Notes: generated by a model from the letters alone, not told the origin. A DNA stretch of 64,000 nucleotides from Lampris incognitus (GCF_029633865.1 NC_079214.1:31762957-31826956); one strand, 5' to 3'; counted from the first letter of the stretch, positions 1 to 12,016 are shown. A program made the numbers and translations.

Positions 1-60
1 CTCAGATGCTGATTAGACTAATGGAGGTGGACATCTATGACGAAGAAGACGTCAACTACA
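1..60 (+). CDS. greb1: greb1 exon (partial at window edge)
   Basis: The only open frame starts at base 3 and reads QMLIRLMEVDIYDEEDVNY, acidic and free of stops. The 3' boundary is uncertain. A GTCAGT donor at 61 leaves one base over, which matches the phase needed by the next exon at 213. The frame stays open past this donor to about 130, so a different donor is possible. The exon begins before the window. It belongs to the C-terminal third of GREB1 by position. Confidence 0.6.
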
Positions 61-212
61 GTCAGTACTCAACAGTAGTAGATGTTTTTCTTAGCAGAGT
101 TTGCCAAGCCCAGCTAAACATATTTCTGAAATAAATTTTCTAGGAGGACAAATGTGTTTTTTCATTTTTATTTACTATATTCATGTGTCAATGTGTCTAT
201 TTGTGTGTCAAG

Positions 213-368
213 ATGGTCATGTGGAGGAAGTGCATTATCACCCACTGGGCTCCCCCTGGCCTAATCCAGAAATTATGAGAACCATACCTTTTGACTACAC
301 CATTCATGACCCCAAATACGATGACATCAGCTCTATCTACTGCCCTGAATATAAACCCAGTACTGATG
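213..368 (+). CDS. greb1: greb1 exon
   Basis: Bounded by an AG at 211-212 and a strong GTAAGT donor at 369. It encodes GHVEEVHYHPLG, then a tyrosine- and proline-rich stretch ending YKPSTD. It enters with two bases of a split codon and leaves with one base, in phase with the exon at 864. No motif gives a function on its own; the assignment rests on continuity with the clearly GREB1-like downstream exons. Confidence 0.85.
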
Positions 369-863
369 GTAAGTACTAAACACTGACCAACTGAAGGACA
401 CACGGGCATTGAGGCAGAGATCAACATATTAATCACAACCTCTGAAATTATGTCAACAACATCCACAGTCCCAACACAGTACTTACAAAGTACGATGGAA
501 GAAAGAGAGGAAGAAAAGAGGGATAGAGAGAAAACGGAAAGTCAACAAGTTATTGTCTTGTTTCTAAAGTTTACACTGGCTAAACTACATAGGTTGAAAG
601 TCAGGTGAACTCAATGGGATCCTAAACATTTTCTAAACCCAATCTGCACAATTGCCTTCATCTTGTAATTTGCATGATCAGTCATAGACTGGAGATAAAT
701 GACAAATCCCATCCTCAAGACAATACCAGTCACTGAATGCTTTAATGTACAAAAAAATGCCAGTGTTTCATTCATTTTTGCAGGTGCCTGTGAATTATAC
801 AACTGAACTTTTCTGTGCCATTGTATTGTATTGACTTCCCTTTTCCTCTGTTCTCACCCCCAG

Positions 864-1000
864 GAGACCCTTTGTGGCAGGAGGAAGTGTACCTGCGTAG
901 ACGGACATCTAGGATCAAGCTGTCTAAATACGCAGCCTACAACACCTACCACCACTGTGAACAGTGTCACCAGTACATGGGCTTCAACCCTCGATATCAG
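864..1000 (+). CDS. greb1: greb1 exon with paired Cys/His motif
   Basis: Acceptor CCCCCAG ends at 863 and the donor GTCCAC starts at 1001. The exon encodes [18 protein letters not shown], then [20 protein letters not shown]. The HHCEQCH cluster could be part of a small zinc-binding site, but only one CxxC pair is visible, so this is a guess. It enters at phase 1 and exits at phase 0, matching the exon at 2219. Confidence 0.85.
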
Positions 1001-1310
1001 GTCCACAGAAGACACACCAAATACATAACGTGCACATATACACAAGCATACACAGATAAAAACATATACAGAAAAACACTGGTTTTCCTGTCGATGTGTG
1101 CGTGAATGTCCACTGCTAATCTCGCATACTACTGGGCCTGTCAGTCTAATAATTTTTATGCGCTGTTATGACTTTAAATCAAAGCAAAATCCACCTTGAT
1201 TTGGAACTTCTTTTTGCAGTTGATGTAGCACATCCCAACTATCTGTGAATGTAAGCATGTTAAGAGTGGCTTTAACACAGAAAACATTTGCGAAAGTGTT
1301 AGTTATTTTT

Positions 1311-1341
1311 CATTCATTCATTCATTCATTCATTCATCATT
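1311..1341 (+). repeat. (ATTC)n microsatellite
   Basis: About seven tandem CATT/ATTC units inside a greb1 intron. Confidence 0.9.
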
Positions 1342-1577
1342 TATGTATTCCACTCATGCTAATGCACAGCTCCAGAAAAGAAAAAAAAATGATTCGCCAT
1401 CAAAACACAACTCTATTTACGTTTTATTTTAACTTGGTACAACGCATGGTTTTCAACTGTTTCTTTCAGTGGACCATGTTAAGACAAGTCTGAATTGTAC
1501 TGTAAGCTACTGGTTTTCCAAAAGGAGATATACATTTTTGAAGGCTTACACCTTGTCCTAACTGCATTTGTAGTGAG

Positions 1578-1880
1578 CAAAAATCAAACACAAAACACAT
1601 AGCTCTCATTATAATCGAGGCTGTCCCAACCAGCTGCAAGCGTCAGAATGCGGAGTGCCTCTATTCCCAGGCCCATTGACAGACACCTTGTCTCTATTTT
1701 TTAATGCTTGCCTCACCATGTTGCTATAGAAAAAATTGTGATATCTAGCAGATCAGGTAGGGCAACCTGATTGGTCCGTGGTTTGTTTACATTTTAACTT
1801 CATGCGCTGCCTCAAGGGTTCTAGTGAAGATAGCCTTGTGCCACGATTTTACATTTGTACACACGAATGCTGGTAGGGCA
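1578..1880 (+). repeat. Unclassified dispersed repeat R1, copy 1
   Basis: It shares an ordered series of blocks with 18590-18900, such as TCTCATTATAATC, CTGTCTCTATTTTTTAAT and GCGGATCAGGTA/GCAGATCAGGTA, over about 300 bases in the same orientation. There are no clear ends, target duplications or ORF. Probably an old transposon fragment. Confidence 0.7.
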
Positions 1881-2062
1881 AGATGATAAACATTGCACCA
1901 TTGGACTGCGTTGAAGCCCAGCAAGAAGGTTATTTTCTCAGTATTAAAATGATAGTGAAGTTTTTGTCCATGTAATTGTAAATATAATGAGGTCTACGTT
2001 CAAAAGAAGTGAACTTGTCCTTTAAACATCTGCAGTCTTCCTGTCCCTTTTTCCACATAGGA

Positions 2063-2067
<5 letters not shown>

Positions 2068-2099
<32 letters not shown>
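2068..2099 (+). repeat. (GT)n microsatellite
   Basis: About 16 GT units in a greb1 intron, shortly before the exon at 2219. Confidence 0.95.
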
Positions 2100-2101
<2 letters not shown>

Positions 2102-2218
2102 TGAAATGAAGCAGCATTTATTTACAATGATGCACGACTGAGACATGCTCCAGAATGCATCTCTCTCTCTCTCTCGCTCACTGTCTCTTTCTGATGATAC
2201 ATCTTTTCCTCTATTCAG

Positions 2219-2380
2219 ATATATGAGTCAACACTGCATGCCTTCACATTCTCCCACCTCTTGCTGGGGGAGGAGATACAGCTCTACTTCATCATCCCCA
2301 AGTCTAAAGAGCACTACTTCAGCTTCAGACAACCAGGGGGGCAGCTTGAAAGTATGAGGCTTCCTCTCACCTCTGATTGG
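2219..2380 (+). CDS. greb1: greb1 exon
   Basis: Preceded by a pyrimidine tract and TTCAG ending at 2218; followed by the donor GTAAAT at 2381. It is 54 full codons in phase 0, encoding [20 protein letters not shown], then a beta-strand-like [13 protein letters not shown] and QPGGQLE. It sits between two intron repeats, a (GT)n tract upstream and an unclassified dispersed repeat downstream. Confidence 0.87.
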
Positions 2381-2836
2381 GTAAATCATTTAATCGTCTA
2401 AACTGAATCACAAGTTTGATCGATAAAGTGAAGGTACTGACATCTAGAGTAACTTACACAAAAGTGCTACAAGTAGAATAAGCTTAAATTCCAAGTTAAA
2501 AACATTACGGGCAACGAACAGAAATATTTCCAAACACAGTCATAGTGCCTTGACAATAGATGTAACAAAATCATCCTAGAGTGATTGTGTTGATAACAAA
2601 TTGCAAGGAGAGTAAATATGAAAAATATTAGCCAGGAGAGACTATATTTCAATTGCGCCTGAGACGAACAGGGTGCAGAAGTTGCAGATGGTCTCACTCC
2701 TTGGGACTTCCTGGAATGCAAATGACACATCAAGCAACTGACCGGCCACCAGAATGAGAGTTAGACTATGAAACTCACCACTTTAGGAATTAAGGCCTTT
2801 CCAGACCCAAAACAAGGACACATAGTGTAATGGATG

Positions 2837-3710
2837 CAAAGCACAACTGTTGTGTGGCTTTGTTGTTAACAAAACGATATGGGATCTTTGCCTTAAGTTT
2901 TTAATTGAAAGTAGGCCTAGTGTTTGACTGTTCATTTTCAGTTGAGAAGCTAACATTACATATCATTTACAAATATACGCTTTACACTGACATTATGAAA
3001 TATATGATTTTGTACCGGTTCAATCGAGCTAAAGTTAGCTCATCTGAATCATGATTTTAGCAAACCAACTATCCAGAAAAGCAAGCTGACACATAGGAAA
3101 CGCTAAGAAAACCTTTATGAAAAGAGTTATGTGTTTGAGCTTGTTAAAAATGATAGAGCACATTTTGCTTTCATCTCTGTTGATGGCGTTCCTGTGAAAT
3201 TCTACACTGAATGAACGAAATTACATGGGCAATACCAAGTGATAGAAAACCAGGAAGAAGCTAAGAAAGATTAGTGGTGAGGGGGCAGAAAAAAACATTT
3301 TCCCAATTTTCTTTCAAAAAAAGGTGGCACGGTGGCCCAGTGGCTAGCACTGTTGCCTCACAGCAAGAAGGTCCTGGGTTCAAACCCCAGGTGGTCCCAG
3401 GTCCTATCTGTGTGTGGAGTTTGCATGTTCTCCCCGTGTCTGCGTGGATTTCCTCTGTGTGCTCCGGTTTCCTCCCACCATCAAAAAGACATACATGTTA
3501 GGGTTAATACTCCTGTCTGTGCCGCTTACCAAAGAAGAACTGAAGTTGGTCCCCGGGCGCTGCAGCTGCCCAATGCTGCTTTACAATAGGATGGGTTAAA
3601 TGCAGGAAACACATTTCATTGTAATCTACAAGGACAAAATAAAGTGGCTTTCATTTCAATTGAAATGAGGATTATAATGTTAATTTAAAAAAAACTTAAA
3701 ATCTTAACAT
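2837..3710 (+). repeat. Unclassified dispersed repeat R2, copy 1, split by a SINE-like repeat
   Basis: Colinear with 43091-43590. Shared blocks include AAGTAGGCCTAG, GCTAAAGTTAGCT, AAGCTGACACAT, GATGGCGTT and ATGGGCAATACCA. The downstream block TTATAATGTTAATT resumes at about 3673, after a SINE-like insert at 3322-3655, so the SINE entered a pre-existing R2 copy. No ORF or terminal repeats are seen. Confidence 0.75.
3322..3655 (+). mobile_element. SINE-like repeat S1, copy 1
   Basis: It starts GGTGGCACGGTGGCCCAGTG and has a Pol III A-box-like TGGCCCAGTGG and a B-box-like GGGTTCAAACCCC about 35 bases apart. The body TGTTCTCCCCGTGTCTGCG is a sequence seen very widely in fish genomes. A second copy is at 14086-14390. 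No ORF of its own. The tRNA-derived label rests on the two boxes only. Confidence 0.75.
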
Positions 3711-3948
3711 CTTACAGCAACATATTTTTTTGATGCAGTCATTCACCATCTTTTTGGGGGGTTGCAGCATCATAATCTGCAATAACATTTGAATTTTCCT
3801 TAAAGACCACACACAATCTTACGCACATATGCCAAAAAATTCACAAAACACCTTTGCCCTTTCTTATTTGCATCCAAAAATCATGTGTTTCATGTGGTCG
3901 TTGAGTTTTATCTTTCAGCTGAAGCTAGTTCTCACCTTATATCATATA

Positions 3949-5162
3949 CACTCACTGGCCACTTTATTTGGTACACCTTGCTAGTACCGGGTTGGACCCC
4001 CTTTTGCCTTCAGAACTGCCTTAATCCTTCGTGGCATAGATTCAACAAGGTACTGGAAAAATTCCTCAGAGAGTTTGGTCCATATTGACATGATAGCATC
4101 ACCGCAGTTGCTGCAGATTTGTCGGCTGCACATCCATGATGCGAATCTCCCGGTCCACCACATCCCAAAGGTGCTCTATTGGATTGAGATCTGGTGACTG
4201 TGGAGGCCATTTGAGTACAGTGAACTCATTGTCATGTTCAAGAAACCAGTCTGAGATGATTCGAGCTTTATGACATGGCGCGTTATCCTGCTCGAAGTAG
4301 CCATCAGAAGATGGGAACACTGTGGTCATAAAGGGATGGACATGGTCAGCAAAAATACTCAGGTAGGCTGTGGCGTTGACACGATGCTCAATTGGTACTA
4401 AGGGGCCCAAAGTGTGCCAAGAAAATATCCCCCACACCATTACACCACCACCACCAGCCTGAACCATTGATACAAGGCAGGATGGATCCATGCTTTCATG
4501 TTGTTGACGCCAAATTCTGACCCTACCATCCGAATGTCGCAGCAGAAATCGAGACTCATCAGACCAGGCAACGTTTTTCCAATCTTCTATTGTCCAATTT
4601 TGGTGAGCCTGTGCGAATTGTAGCCTCAGTTTCCTGTTCTTAGCTGACAGGAGTGGCACCCGGTGTGGTCTTCTGCTGCTGTAGCCCATCTGCCTCAAGG
4701 TTCGACGTGGTGTGCGTTCAGAGATGCTCTTCTGCATACCTCGGTTGTAATGAGTGATTATTTGAGTTACTGTTGCCTTTCTATCAGCTCGAACCAGTCT
4801 GGCCATTCTCCTCTGGCATCAACAAGGCATTTTCGCCCACAGAACTGCCACTCACTGGATATTTTCTCTTTTTCGGACCATTCTCTGTAAACCCTAGAGA
4901 TGGTTGTGCGTGAAAATCCCAGTAGATCAGCAGTTTCTGAAATACTCAGACCAGCCCGTCTGGCACCAACAACCATGCCACGTTCAAAGTCACTTAAATC
5001 ACCATTCTTCCCCATTCTGATGCTCGGTTTGAACTGCAGCAGATCGTCTTGACCATGTCTACATGCCTAAATGCATTGAGTTGCTGCCATGTGATTGGCT
5101 GATTAGAAATTTGCGTTAACGAGCAGTTGGACAGGTGTGCCTAATAAAGTGGCCGGTGAGTG
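3949..5162 (-). mobile_element. Tc1-like transposon, full length, TA target duplication
   Basis: Terminal inverted repeats CACTCACTGGCCACTTTATT (left) and its near complement at the right end are flanked by TA at 3947-3948 and 5163-5164. The 1214-bp unit carries a transposase gene on the minus strand. It lies in the greb1 intron between the exons at 2219 and 6312. Confidence 0.95.
4099..5015 (-). pseudogene. Tc1 transposase, frameshifted
   Basis: The minus-strand start at 5015 opens an N-terminal helix-turn-helix domain (SDFERGMVVGARRAGLS, ETADLLGFSRTTIS). The frame then breaks near 4770-4800 and continues in another frame to 4099. The second part holds the DDE catalytic core: WSDESRF, QDNAPCHKA and SPDLNPIEHLW, the usual DD34E set, all catalytic acids kept. 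In-frame readthrough is not possible without a frame change, so the gene is called broken. Closely related intact copies elsewhere in the genome could still mobilise it through its terminal repeats. Confidence 0.9.
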
Positions 5163-5164
5163 TA

Positions 5165-6311
5165 TCCTGCCTGCATTCCCTTTTGAGAAACAGTTGAGTG
5201 GTTGTCCAGTGCTGAGCACCTATTTTTCCACTAGGTGCTGCTATAGATTCAGGATAGGCAAGCCGAGGGTTCCCAAACACTTACATGCTTAGGTACCATC
5301 TAATAGATACACATGGGCTAAAAATGCCCCACATTTTAGCCTAATGTGATTTTGAGTGTGTTTGTGTGTTGCTGCACAGAATTGAATGTAGAAATAGACT
5401 CTACTCAAACTGTAGAGTTAACCATGAAACTGTAAAAGTTAAACCTCTGCTTACCATTACTCTGTGTTTCACAGACTTGAGCATTCACTGCGATGATGTC
5501 AGTGTGTTTGGCTCAGTTTAAAGTTATGTGGCGGTTGGCAAACCAATTCAAGGTGCAGTCAGCAGTTTGTTCTGTGCATGGAAAATTATGTTCTTATACT
5601 TACATCTTCTGTTTGTGTGAGGGAAGAGGCAAATGGAGGATGCAAGAAGCCCTCTGTAGTGTGGCAAGAAAGGAATTGTCAAAGTGTCACATTAAAGCCT
5701 AGTGCTGCAATAATTAATCAATTTCAAATGTTTTCCATTTTTCCCTTTGTGGCGGGCAATGGTGACTGTGGTGGGCCACCACAGAATAGTCTATGTATGG
5801 GAAACATTTATTTTATCTCAGTCCTATCATCAGATGAAGTAATAGTGAAATTAAATTGTTATTTATTTTGTTGAAGAATAGCTAAAGAACACCTAGGAGT
5901 TAACAGACTGCACTTTAAATACTAATTAAACCTGGTAACACATGGTTTATCTGATGAAGTTAAAAATCCAGTCACAGAAACACCAGAATTTACCAGATTT
6001 TTAAACCCCTTGGCAGCTTGGCCTAACAGTGAGGAAGACGTGTCCTTCAACAAGACGAATAAGACACAAACTCCTTCCACTTCGGCTCAGTGTTCTTGTT
6101 CAAGTTAACTGCATCCCATCCAGGACAAGCACCCCCTTGAGAGGGGTAAACAAATAGAGATTTTTTCCACAGGAATCCATTAAATATCACATTATTACAA
6201 ATCCAAGATAAGGGGGACATTTTCTAAAGCTATTTAGCCTTTATCTAGGTAATGTTTGATAGATTTAGTTGATTTGCACCAAATATTTTGATACTTTCTC
6301 TCCTTTTCCAG
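5165..6311 (+). other. greb1 intron sequence, nothing recognised
   Basis: Unique-looking AT-rich intron between the Tc1 element and the next exon. Short ORFs here have no family resemblance. Confidence 0.6.
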
Positions 6312-6516
6312 AGCCCAGACTGCATAAAGAGCCCCATCTTCACCCCAACAACAGGTCGCCATGAGCATGGTTTATTTAATCTTTATCACGCCATGGATGG
6401 AGCCTCTCATCTCCATATCCTGGTGGTCAAGGAGTATGAGATGGCTGTCTATAAGAAATACTGGCCCAACCACATCATGTTGGTGCTACCCACGGTCTTC
6501 AATGGAGCTGGTATAG
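6312..6516 (+). CDS. greb1: greb1 exon, start of conserved C-terminal region
   Basis: The acceptor TTTTCCAG ends at 6311. The last codon is split by a donor GTAAAA at 6517, chosen over an earlier GTATAG at 6511 because it restores the family sequence NGAGIGAAHF across the junction. It encodes [20 protein letters not shown] and [14 protein letters not shown], among the most conserved GREB1 segments. This region belongs to the C-terminal domain reported as glycosyltransferase-like. Confidence 0.93.
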
Positions 6517-6950
6517 GTAAAACTAATGCCACTGTTGCTACCCCAACTGCCAGTGATAAAGCACAAGGATTTTACAAATTCTGAAAATATTGTCTTTAAT
6601 TTTTAAATAAAGTTGTTGAAAGTTGTGAAATTTGCTGACAGGTTTAACTTGATGGTGTATTTTATTGTTAGCTGTTTCACTTTTTTAGTGATGCATTAGC
6701 CTAACCATAGTGAGCTATGGAGTTTTGAATTCTACTTTTATCATATTATTTGATGTTAAAATTAGAAATCTAGCTTTGAAACAGTTTGTCTTTGGCACAC
6801 ATTGACACCTGGAATTTAGTGGTATTCCCATTCATATCTATTCTGTCCCTCTGGATGTGTATCACAGCACTTTTCTAACCATGTCCCTTTCCCCTATACT
6901 GTAGTTGCAGCCTAGCAACTTAATCATCTTCACATCATCATCCCTTGCAG

Positions 6951-7113
6951 GTGCTGCCCACTTCTTAATCAAGGAGTTGTCCTATCACAACCTAGAACTG
7001 GAGCGCAGTCGGCAGTTGGAGGGTGGTGGCCCAGCAGGAGAAGTCTGGCCCTTCATCATCCTGGCTGACGACTCATGTGTCATGTGGAATGCAGTTGATC
7101 TTGATGCACGCAG
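6951..7113 (+). CDS. greb1: greb1 exon
   Basis: The acceptor CCCTTGCAG ends at 6950 and the donor GTACGT starts at 7114. It encodes [20 protein letters not shown], then [15 protein letters not shown]. The DDS acidic pair after a hydrophobic strand looks like the metal-binding DxD-type position of GT-A-like folds, but this is inference. It ends in phase 2. The intron that follows holds a Tc1/mariner element starting only 23 bases after the exon, itself split by a gypsy element, so the intron is about 6 kb long. Confidence 0.93.
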
Positions 7114-7542
7114 GTACGTTTACTGAAGCATGCATACAAACCCCAATTCCACTGAAGTTGGGGCGTTGTGTAAAACGTGAATAAAAACAGAATACAATGA
7201 TTTGCAAATCCTTTTCGACCTATACTCAATTGAATACACTACAAAGACAAGATATTTAATGTTCAAACTGATAAACTTTATTGTTTTTTGCAAATATTCA
7301 CTCTTTTTGCATTTGATGCCTGCAACACGTTCCAAAGAAGCTGGGACAGGGGCAACAAAAGACTGGGAAAGTTGAGGAATGCTCAAAAAACACCTGTTTG
7401 GAACATTCCGCAGGTGAACAGGTTAATTGGAAACAGGTGAGTGTCATGACTGGGTATAAAAGGAGCATCCCCGAAAGGCTCAGTCATTCACAAGCAAGGA
7501 TGGGGTGAGGTTCACCACATTGTGAACAACTGTGTGAGCAAA

Positions 7543-8408
7543 TAGTCCAACAGTTTAAGAACAACGTTTCTCAACGTACAATTGCAAGGAATTTAGGGAT
7601 TTCATCATCTACGGTCCATGATATCATCAAAAGGTTCAGAGAATCCGGAGAAATCTCTGCACGTAAGCGGCAAGGCCGAAAACCAACACTGAATGCCTGT
7701 GACCTTCGATCCCTCAGGCGGCACTGCATTAAAAACTGACATCATTCTGTAAAAGATATTACCACGTGGGCTCAGGAACACTTTGGAAAACCATCGTCAG
7801 TTAACACAGTTCGTCGCTACATCTACAAGAGTTAAAACTCTACCATGCAAAGCGAAAGCCATATATATCAACAACACCCAGCTTCTCTGGGCCCAGCTCA
7901 TCTGAGATGGACTGACGCAAAGTGGAAAAGTGTGCTGTGGTCTGACGAGTCCACATTTCAAATTGTTTTTGGAAATCAGGGACGTCGTCTCCTCCGGGCT
8001 AAAGAGGATAAGGACCATCCAGATTGTTATCAGCACAAAGTTCAAAAGCCAGCATCTGTGATGGTATGGGGGTGTGTTAGTGCCCATGGCATGGGTAACT
8101 TGCACATCTGTGAAGGCGCCATTAATGCTGAAAGGTACATACAGGTTTTGGAGCAACATATGCTGCCATCCAAGCAACGTCTTTTTCAGGGACATCCCTG
8201 CTTATTTCAGCAAGACAATGCCAAGCCACATTCTGCATGTGTTACAACAGCGTGGCTTCGTAGTAAAAGAGTGCGGGTACTAGACTGGCCTGCCTGCAGT
8301 CCAGACCTGTCTCCCATTGAAAATATGTGGCACATTATGAAGCGCAAAATACGACAACAGAGACCCCGGACTGTTGAGCAACTGAAGTCGTACTTCAAGC
8401 AAGAATAG
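7543..8408 (+). pseudogene. Tc1/mariner transposase, degraded
   Basis: An N-terminal helix-turn-helix (QFKNNVSQRTIARNLGISS, then VHDIIKRFRESG) begins about 7543 but is broken by stops near 7737 and 7835. The C-terminal catalytic part is open from 7845 to 8408 with [21 protein letters not shown] and [12 protein letters not shown], which fit a DD34E triad. At least two in-frame stops make full-length transposase unlikely. Confidence 0.88.
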
Positions 8409-8674
8409 GAAAGAATTCAACCTACAAAGCTTCAACAATTACTGTCCTCAGTTCCTAAATGCTTATTGAGTGTTGTTAAAAGAAAAGGTGATGTAACACA
8501 GTGGTAACCATGCCCCTGTCCCAGCTTTTCTGGAACGTGTTGCAGGCATCAAATTCAAAATGAGTGAATATTTGCAAAAAACCAATAAAGTTTATCAGTT
8601 TGAACATTAAATAGCTTGTCTTTGTAGTGTATTCAATTGAATATAGGTCGAAAAGGATTTGCAAATCATTGTAT

Positions 8675-8849
8675 TGTGGCAGGAATGAGGAAAAACACAG
8701 GAGACCAAGGCGAGTTTGATGTTTATTCCTCAACTCCAAAAACCAACTGCAGCAGGAACAACCCTGCACCGGCGAGCCCGGGAACGTAAACCACACCCCC
8801 AGCTCACAGTCCTGCTGGGTGAGAGGCATAGCCCCTAGTGTCCGCCACA
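8675..8849 (-). repeat. 3' LTR of gypsy copy 1
   Basis: Begins TGTGG, ends CCACA on the plus strand. A G-rich polypurine-like run (minus strand TTCGGGGGGCTG) abuts it. Confidence 0.93.
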
Positions 8850-8979
8850 CAGCCCCCCGAACACCCAGAAGGGACTCCTGGAAAGAAAATTAGTGTCTCA
8901 CTGGAGGCTTAAGCAGCCTGCCATAACGGCTGCACCGTCCCTCAGCCGAAACAGTAGGTGAAACACAGTCCAAAGCTGG

Positions 8980-11900
8980 CTAAGAAGCAGAACGCTGAAC
9001 CCGTGAAGACACTGCCGGGGTCCTGGAAGGAGGACGACCCCGACGGGGAACCTGGGCCGGAAACACAACTTCGCCTGCCACCCTGTGTGCCGGTTTAAGC
9101 CTATCAAGCGTGACACGCTCCCTACGCCCACCCATATCTAGCACAAAACCCTTAGGAGCCGTCTCAAGAACCCGAAATGGGCCATCGTATGGGGGTTGGA
9201 GGGGCGAGCGGTGAGCATCATGCCGTACAAAAACAAAACGAGCCGACATGAGCTCCGCAGGCACGAACGACCGCGGAAAACTGGTGAACGGGGCCTGGAA
9301 CCCGAGTGCTGTCGGACAAAAAAGGATAAACGGCCGGACGAGGTCGAGGAGCGGAACTCCCAGGCAAAAATTCCCCAGGGACGCGGAGCGGCTGACCAAG
9401 CACCAGCTCAGCGGGTGACGCGTCGAGGTCCTCCTTAGGAGCCGAACGCAACCCGAGCATAACCCAAGGTAAACGATCCACCCAGTTACCATCCGAGAGC
9501 GCAGCACGCAGCGCTGCCTTGAGCGACCGGTGAAAACGTTCACACAAGCCATTAGCCTGAGGGTGATACGCGGTAGTACGGTGTACCTGCACACCCAAGG
9601 ATCGCGCAAGTGCCGACCAGAGCTCTGACACGAACTGGGGGCCCCTGTCTGAGGTGATATCTGACGGAGTGCCGAAACGGGCGACCTAGGAGGAAAGAAA
9701 AGCGCGTGCAACATCCGAGGATGTTGTGGAGGATAGAGGGACAGCCTCTGGCCACCTGGTGGTCCGATCTACCATTGTGAGCAGGTGCGTAAAACCCTGT
9801 GAAGAAGGTAGAGGGCCCACCAGGTCCACATGCACGTGGTCGAAACGTCTGGCCGGGATCGGAAACGGTTCGAGGGGCAATTTAGTGTGCTGGTGGACCT
9901 TAGCGCGCTGGCACACTACACATGCAGCCACCCACCCCTTGACGTCCTTGCGGAGGCCAGGCCAGACGAACTTGGAACTGACCAACTTCACCGACACCCG
10001 AACTCCAGGGTGCGAGAGGGAGTGAATCGAATCGAAAACTCGACGGCGCCAGGCCACTGGAACAACGGGGCGGGGACGGCCGGTGGAGACATCGCAGAGG
10101 AGAGCAGAACTGCCTTCCTGCATCACAGCGTCCTCTAGCTTGAGACCGGTACGCATTGACCTAAGGGCAAGGACGTCCGGGTCGCTGGGCTGGTCGGCAG
10201 CCATAGCGGAGAAATCCACACCGAGGTGCACAGGACACACAAGCACACGCGACAGACAATCAGCAACAGGGTTGGACTTCCCGGCCACATGCTGAATGTC
10301 CGTTGTGAACTCGGAGATCGCCGCTAGGTGGCGCTGTTGACGAGCAGACCACGGCTCAGTCACCTTGGACATGGCAAAAGTCAGCGGCTTATGATCCACA
10401 TAAGCCATGAATGGGCGACCCTCCAGCAGGAAGCGGAAATGCCGGGTTGCAAGGTGCAGTGCCAGCAACTCCCGGTCAAAAACGCTGTACTTGCGCTCGC
10501 TATCCCGCAGTTTGCAGCTAAAAAATGCGAGTGGCTGCCACGCATTCGCCACACGCTGTTCAACCACAGCCCCTACGGCTATGTCAGACGCATCGGTTGT
10601 TAAATCTATGGACGCCGTGGGTGTGAGATGGGCGAGGAGGGCAGTGTTAGCCAGGGCGCACTTAGCTCCGTCAAAGGCCTGGACCCGTTCGGGAGTCCAG
10701 TCGACAGGGTCGTTAGCCTTCTTAAGCCGCAGGGCTTCGTAAAGTAGCTGAAGGAGGTGGGCAGCGCGAGGGAGGAAGCGGATATAGAAATTCACCATGC
10801 CCAAGAATTCCTGCAATGCCTTAACAGAGACTGGGCGGGGAAATTCCGCCACCGCTTGCACCTTAGAAGGCAAAGGGACCGCGCCTTGCGGCGAAATGCG
10901 GTGACCCAAGAAGTCAATCACCGGCAGTCCAAACTGACACTTGGCCGGGTTGACTATCAGGCCGTGTTCGTCCAGACGACGGAAAACCTGTTTCAGGTGC
11001 GCCAGGTGCTCTTCAGCTGACGGACTGGCCACTAATATGTCGTTGAGATAAACGAACACGAAAGCAAGGTCACGCAACACCGAGTCCATCAGCCTCTGAA
11101 AGGTTTGCGCTGCCCCCTTCAAGCCAAAAGGCATGCGCATGAACTCAAAAAGCCCAAACGGGGTGATCACTGCGGTCTTGGGCACGTCCTCTGCGCACAC
11201 GGGAACCTGATAATAGCCGCGCACCAGGTCCACCTTAGAGAAAATAGTGGTACCTGCCAGGCGTATGGAAAAGTCCTGTATGTGTGGGATGGGATAGCGG
11301 TCATTGGCGGTGACGTTGTTCAGGTGGCGAAAATCGCCGCAAGGCCGCCACGACCCATCCGCCTTGGGCACCGTGTGAAGCGGCGAGGCCCACGGGCTGT
11401 TGGAATGCCTCACTATACCCAGACGCTCCATGATGGCGAACTCCTCCTTAGCTATAGCCAATTTTACCGCGTCGAGGCACCGTGCGCGCGCAAAAAACTG
11501 GCGGTCCCAGAGTGGGAATGAAATGTTGTACCCAGTGTTTAGTAACCGCGGTGGAAAAGGCAGGCGTTGTCACCGATTGAAAATCCGCCAGCAAACGCTG
11601 AAAAACATCCCCTAATGCTAAAAAGTTAGCGTGTGTTAACGGCCCGGCTCCCCCTGTCTCGCACGGAACAGTGGCGAAAGACACAGCATCAATTAAACGG
11701 CGGTTTGCAACATCAACCAGCAGACCATTAGCACACAGAAAATCCACGCCGATAATAGGAACAGTAATGGCGGCGACTACAAAGTCCCACTCAAAATGGC
11801 GCCCGTGGAAGCAAACAGTCACCAACCTTGTGCCAAACATCGCAATGGACGAACCGTTAGCTGCACTTAACTGTGGGCCGCCGCCTTCAGCCGACCTGTC

Positions 11901-12011
11901 TGTCTTAGCAGGAGGGAGTAGGCTCTTTTGCGAGCCTGAGTCCACCAGAAACCGTCTTCCTGACATCGTGTCCTTAATGAAGAGCCGCTCACTACGTCCG
12001 CCAGCGCCCAC
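8980..12011 (-). pseudogene. gypsy copy 1 pro-pol, multiply disabled
   Basis: Order on the minus strand: aspartic protease with LVDSGSQKSLLPP (about 11950), reverse transcriptase, RNase H ([21 protein letters not shown]), integrase zinc finger (H, H, C-VVC) and integrase core ([24 protein letters not shown]). A one-base difference from copy 2 near 11490 shifts frame between protease and RT. The RT catalytic box reads YLND instead of YLDD (codon at 11042-11044). A TAG at 9686-9688 stands where a tryptophan is expected in integrase. Another frame change near 9250-9300 separates the integrase C-terminal part. The element cannot make functional Pol. Confidence 0.9.
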
Positions 12012-12016
12012 AGCTG

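Noticed and set aside
3322..3400. Functional tRNA gene at the SINE heads (also near 13560, 41075, 59600)
   Set aside because: A and B boxes are present but the cloverleaf cannot be completed and the sequences continue into SINE bodies or insert ends.
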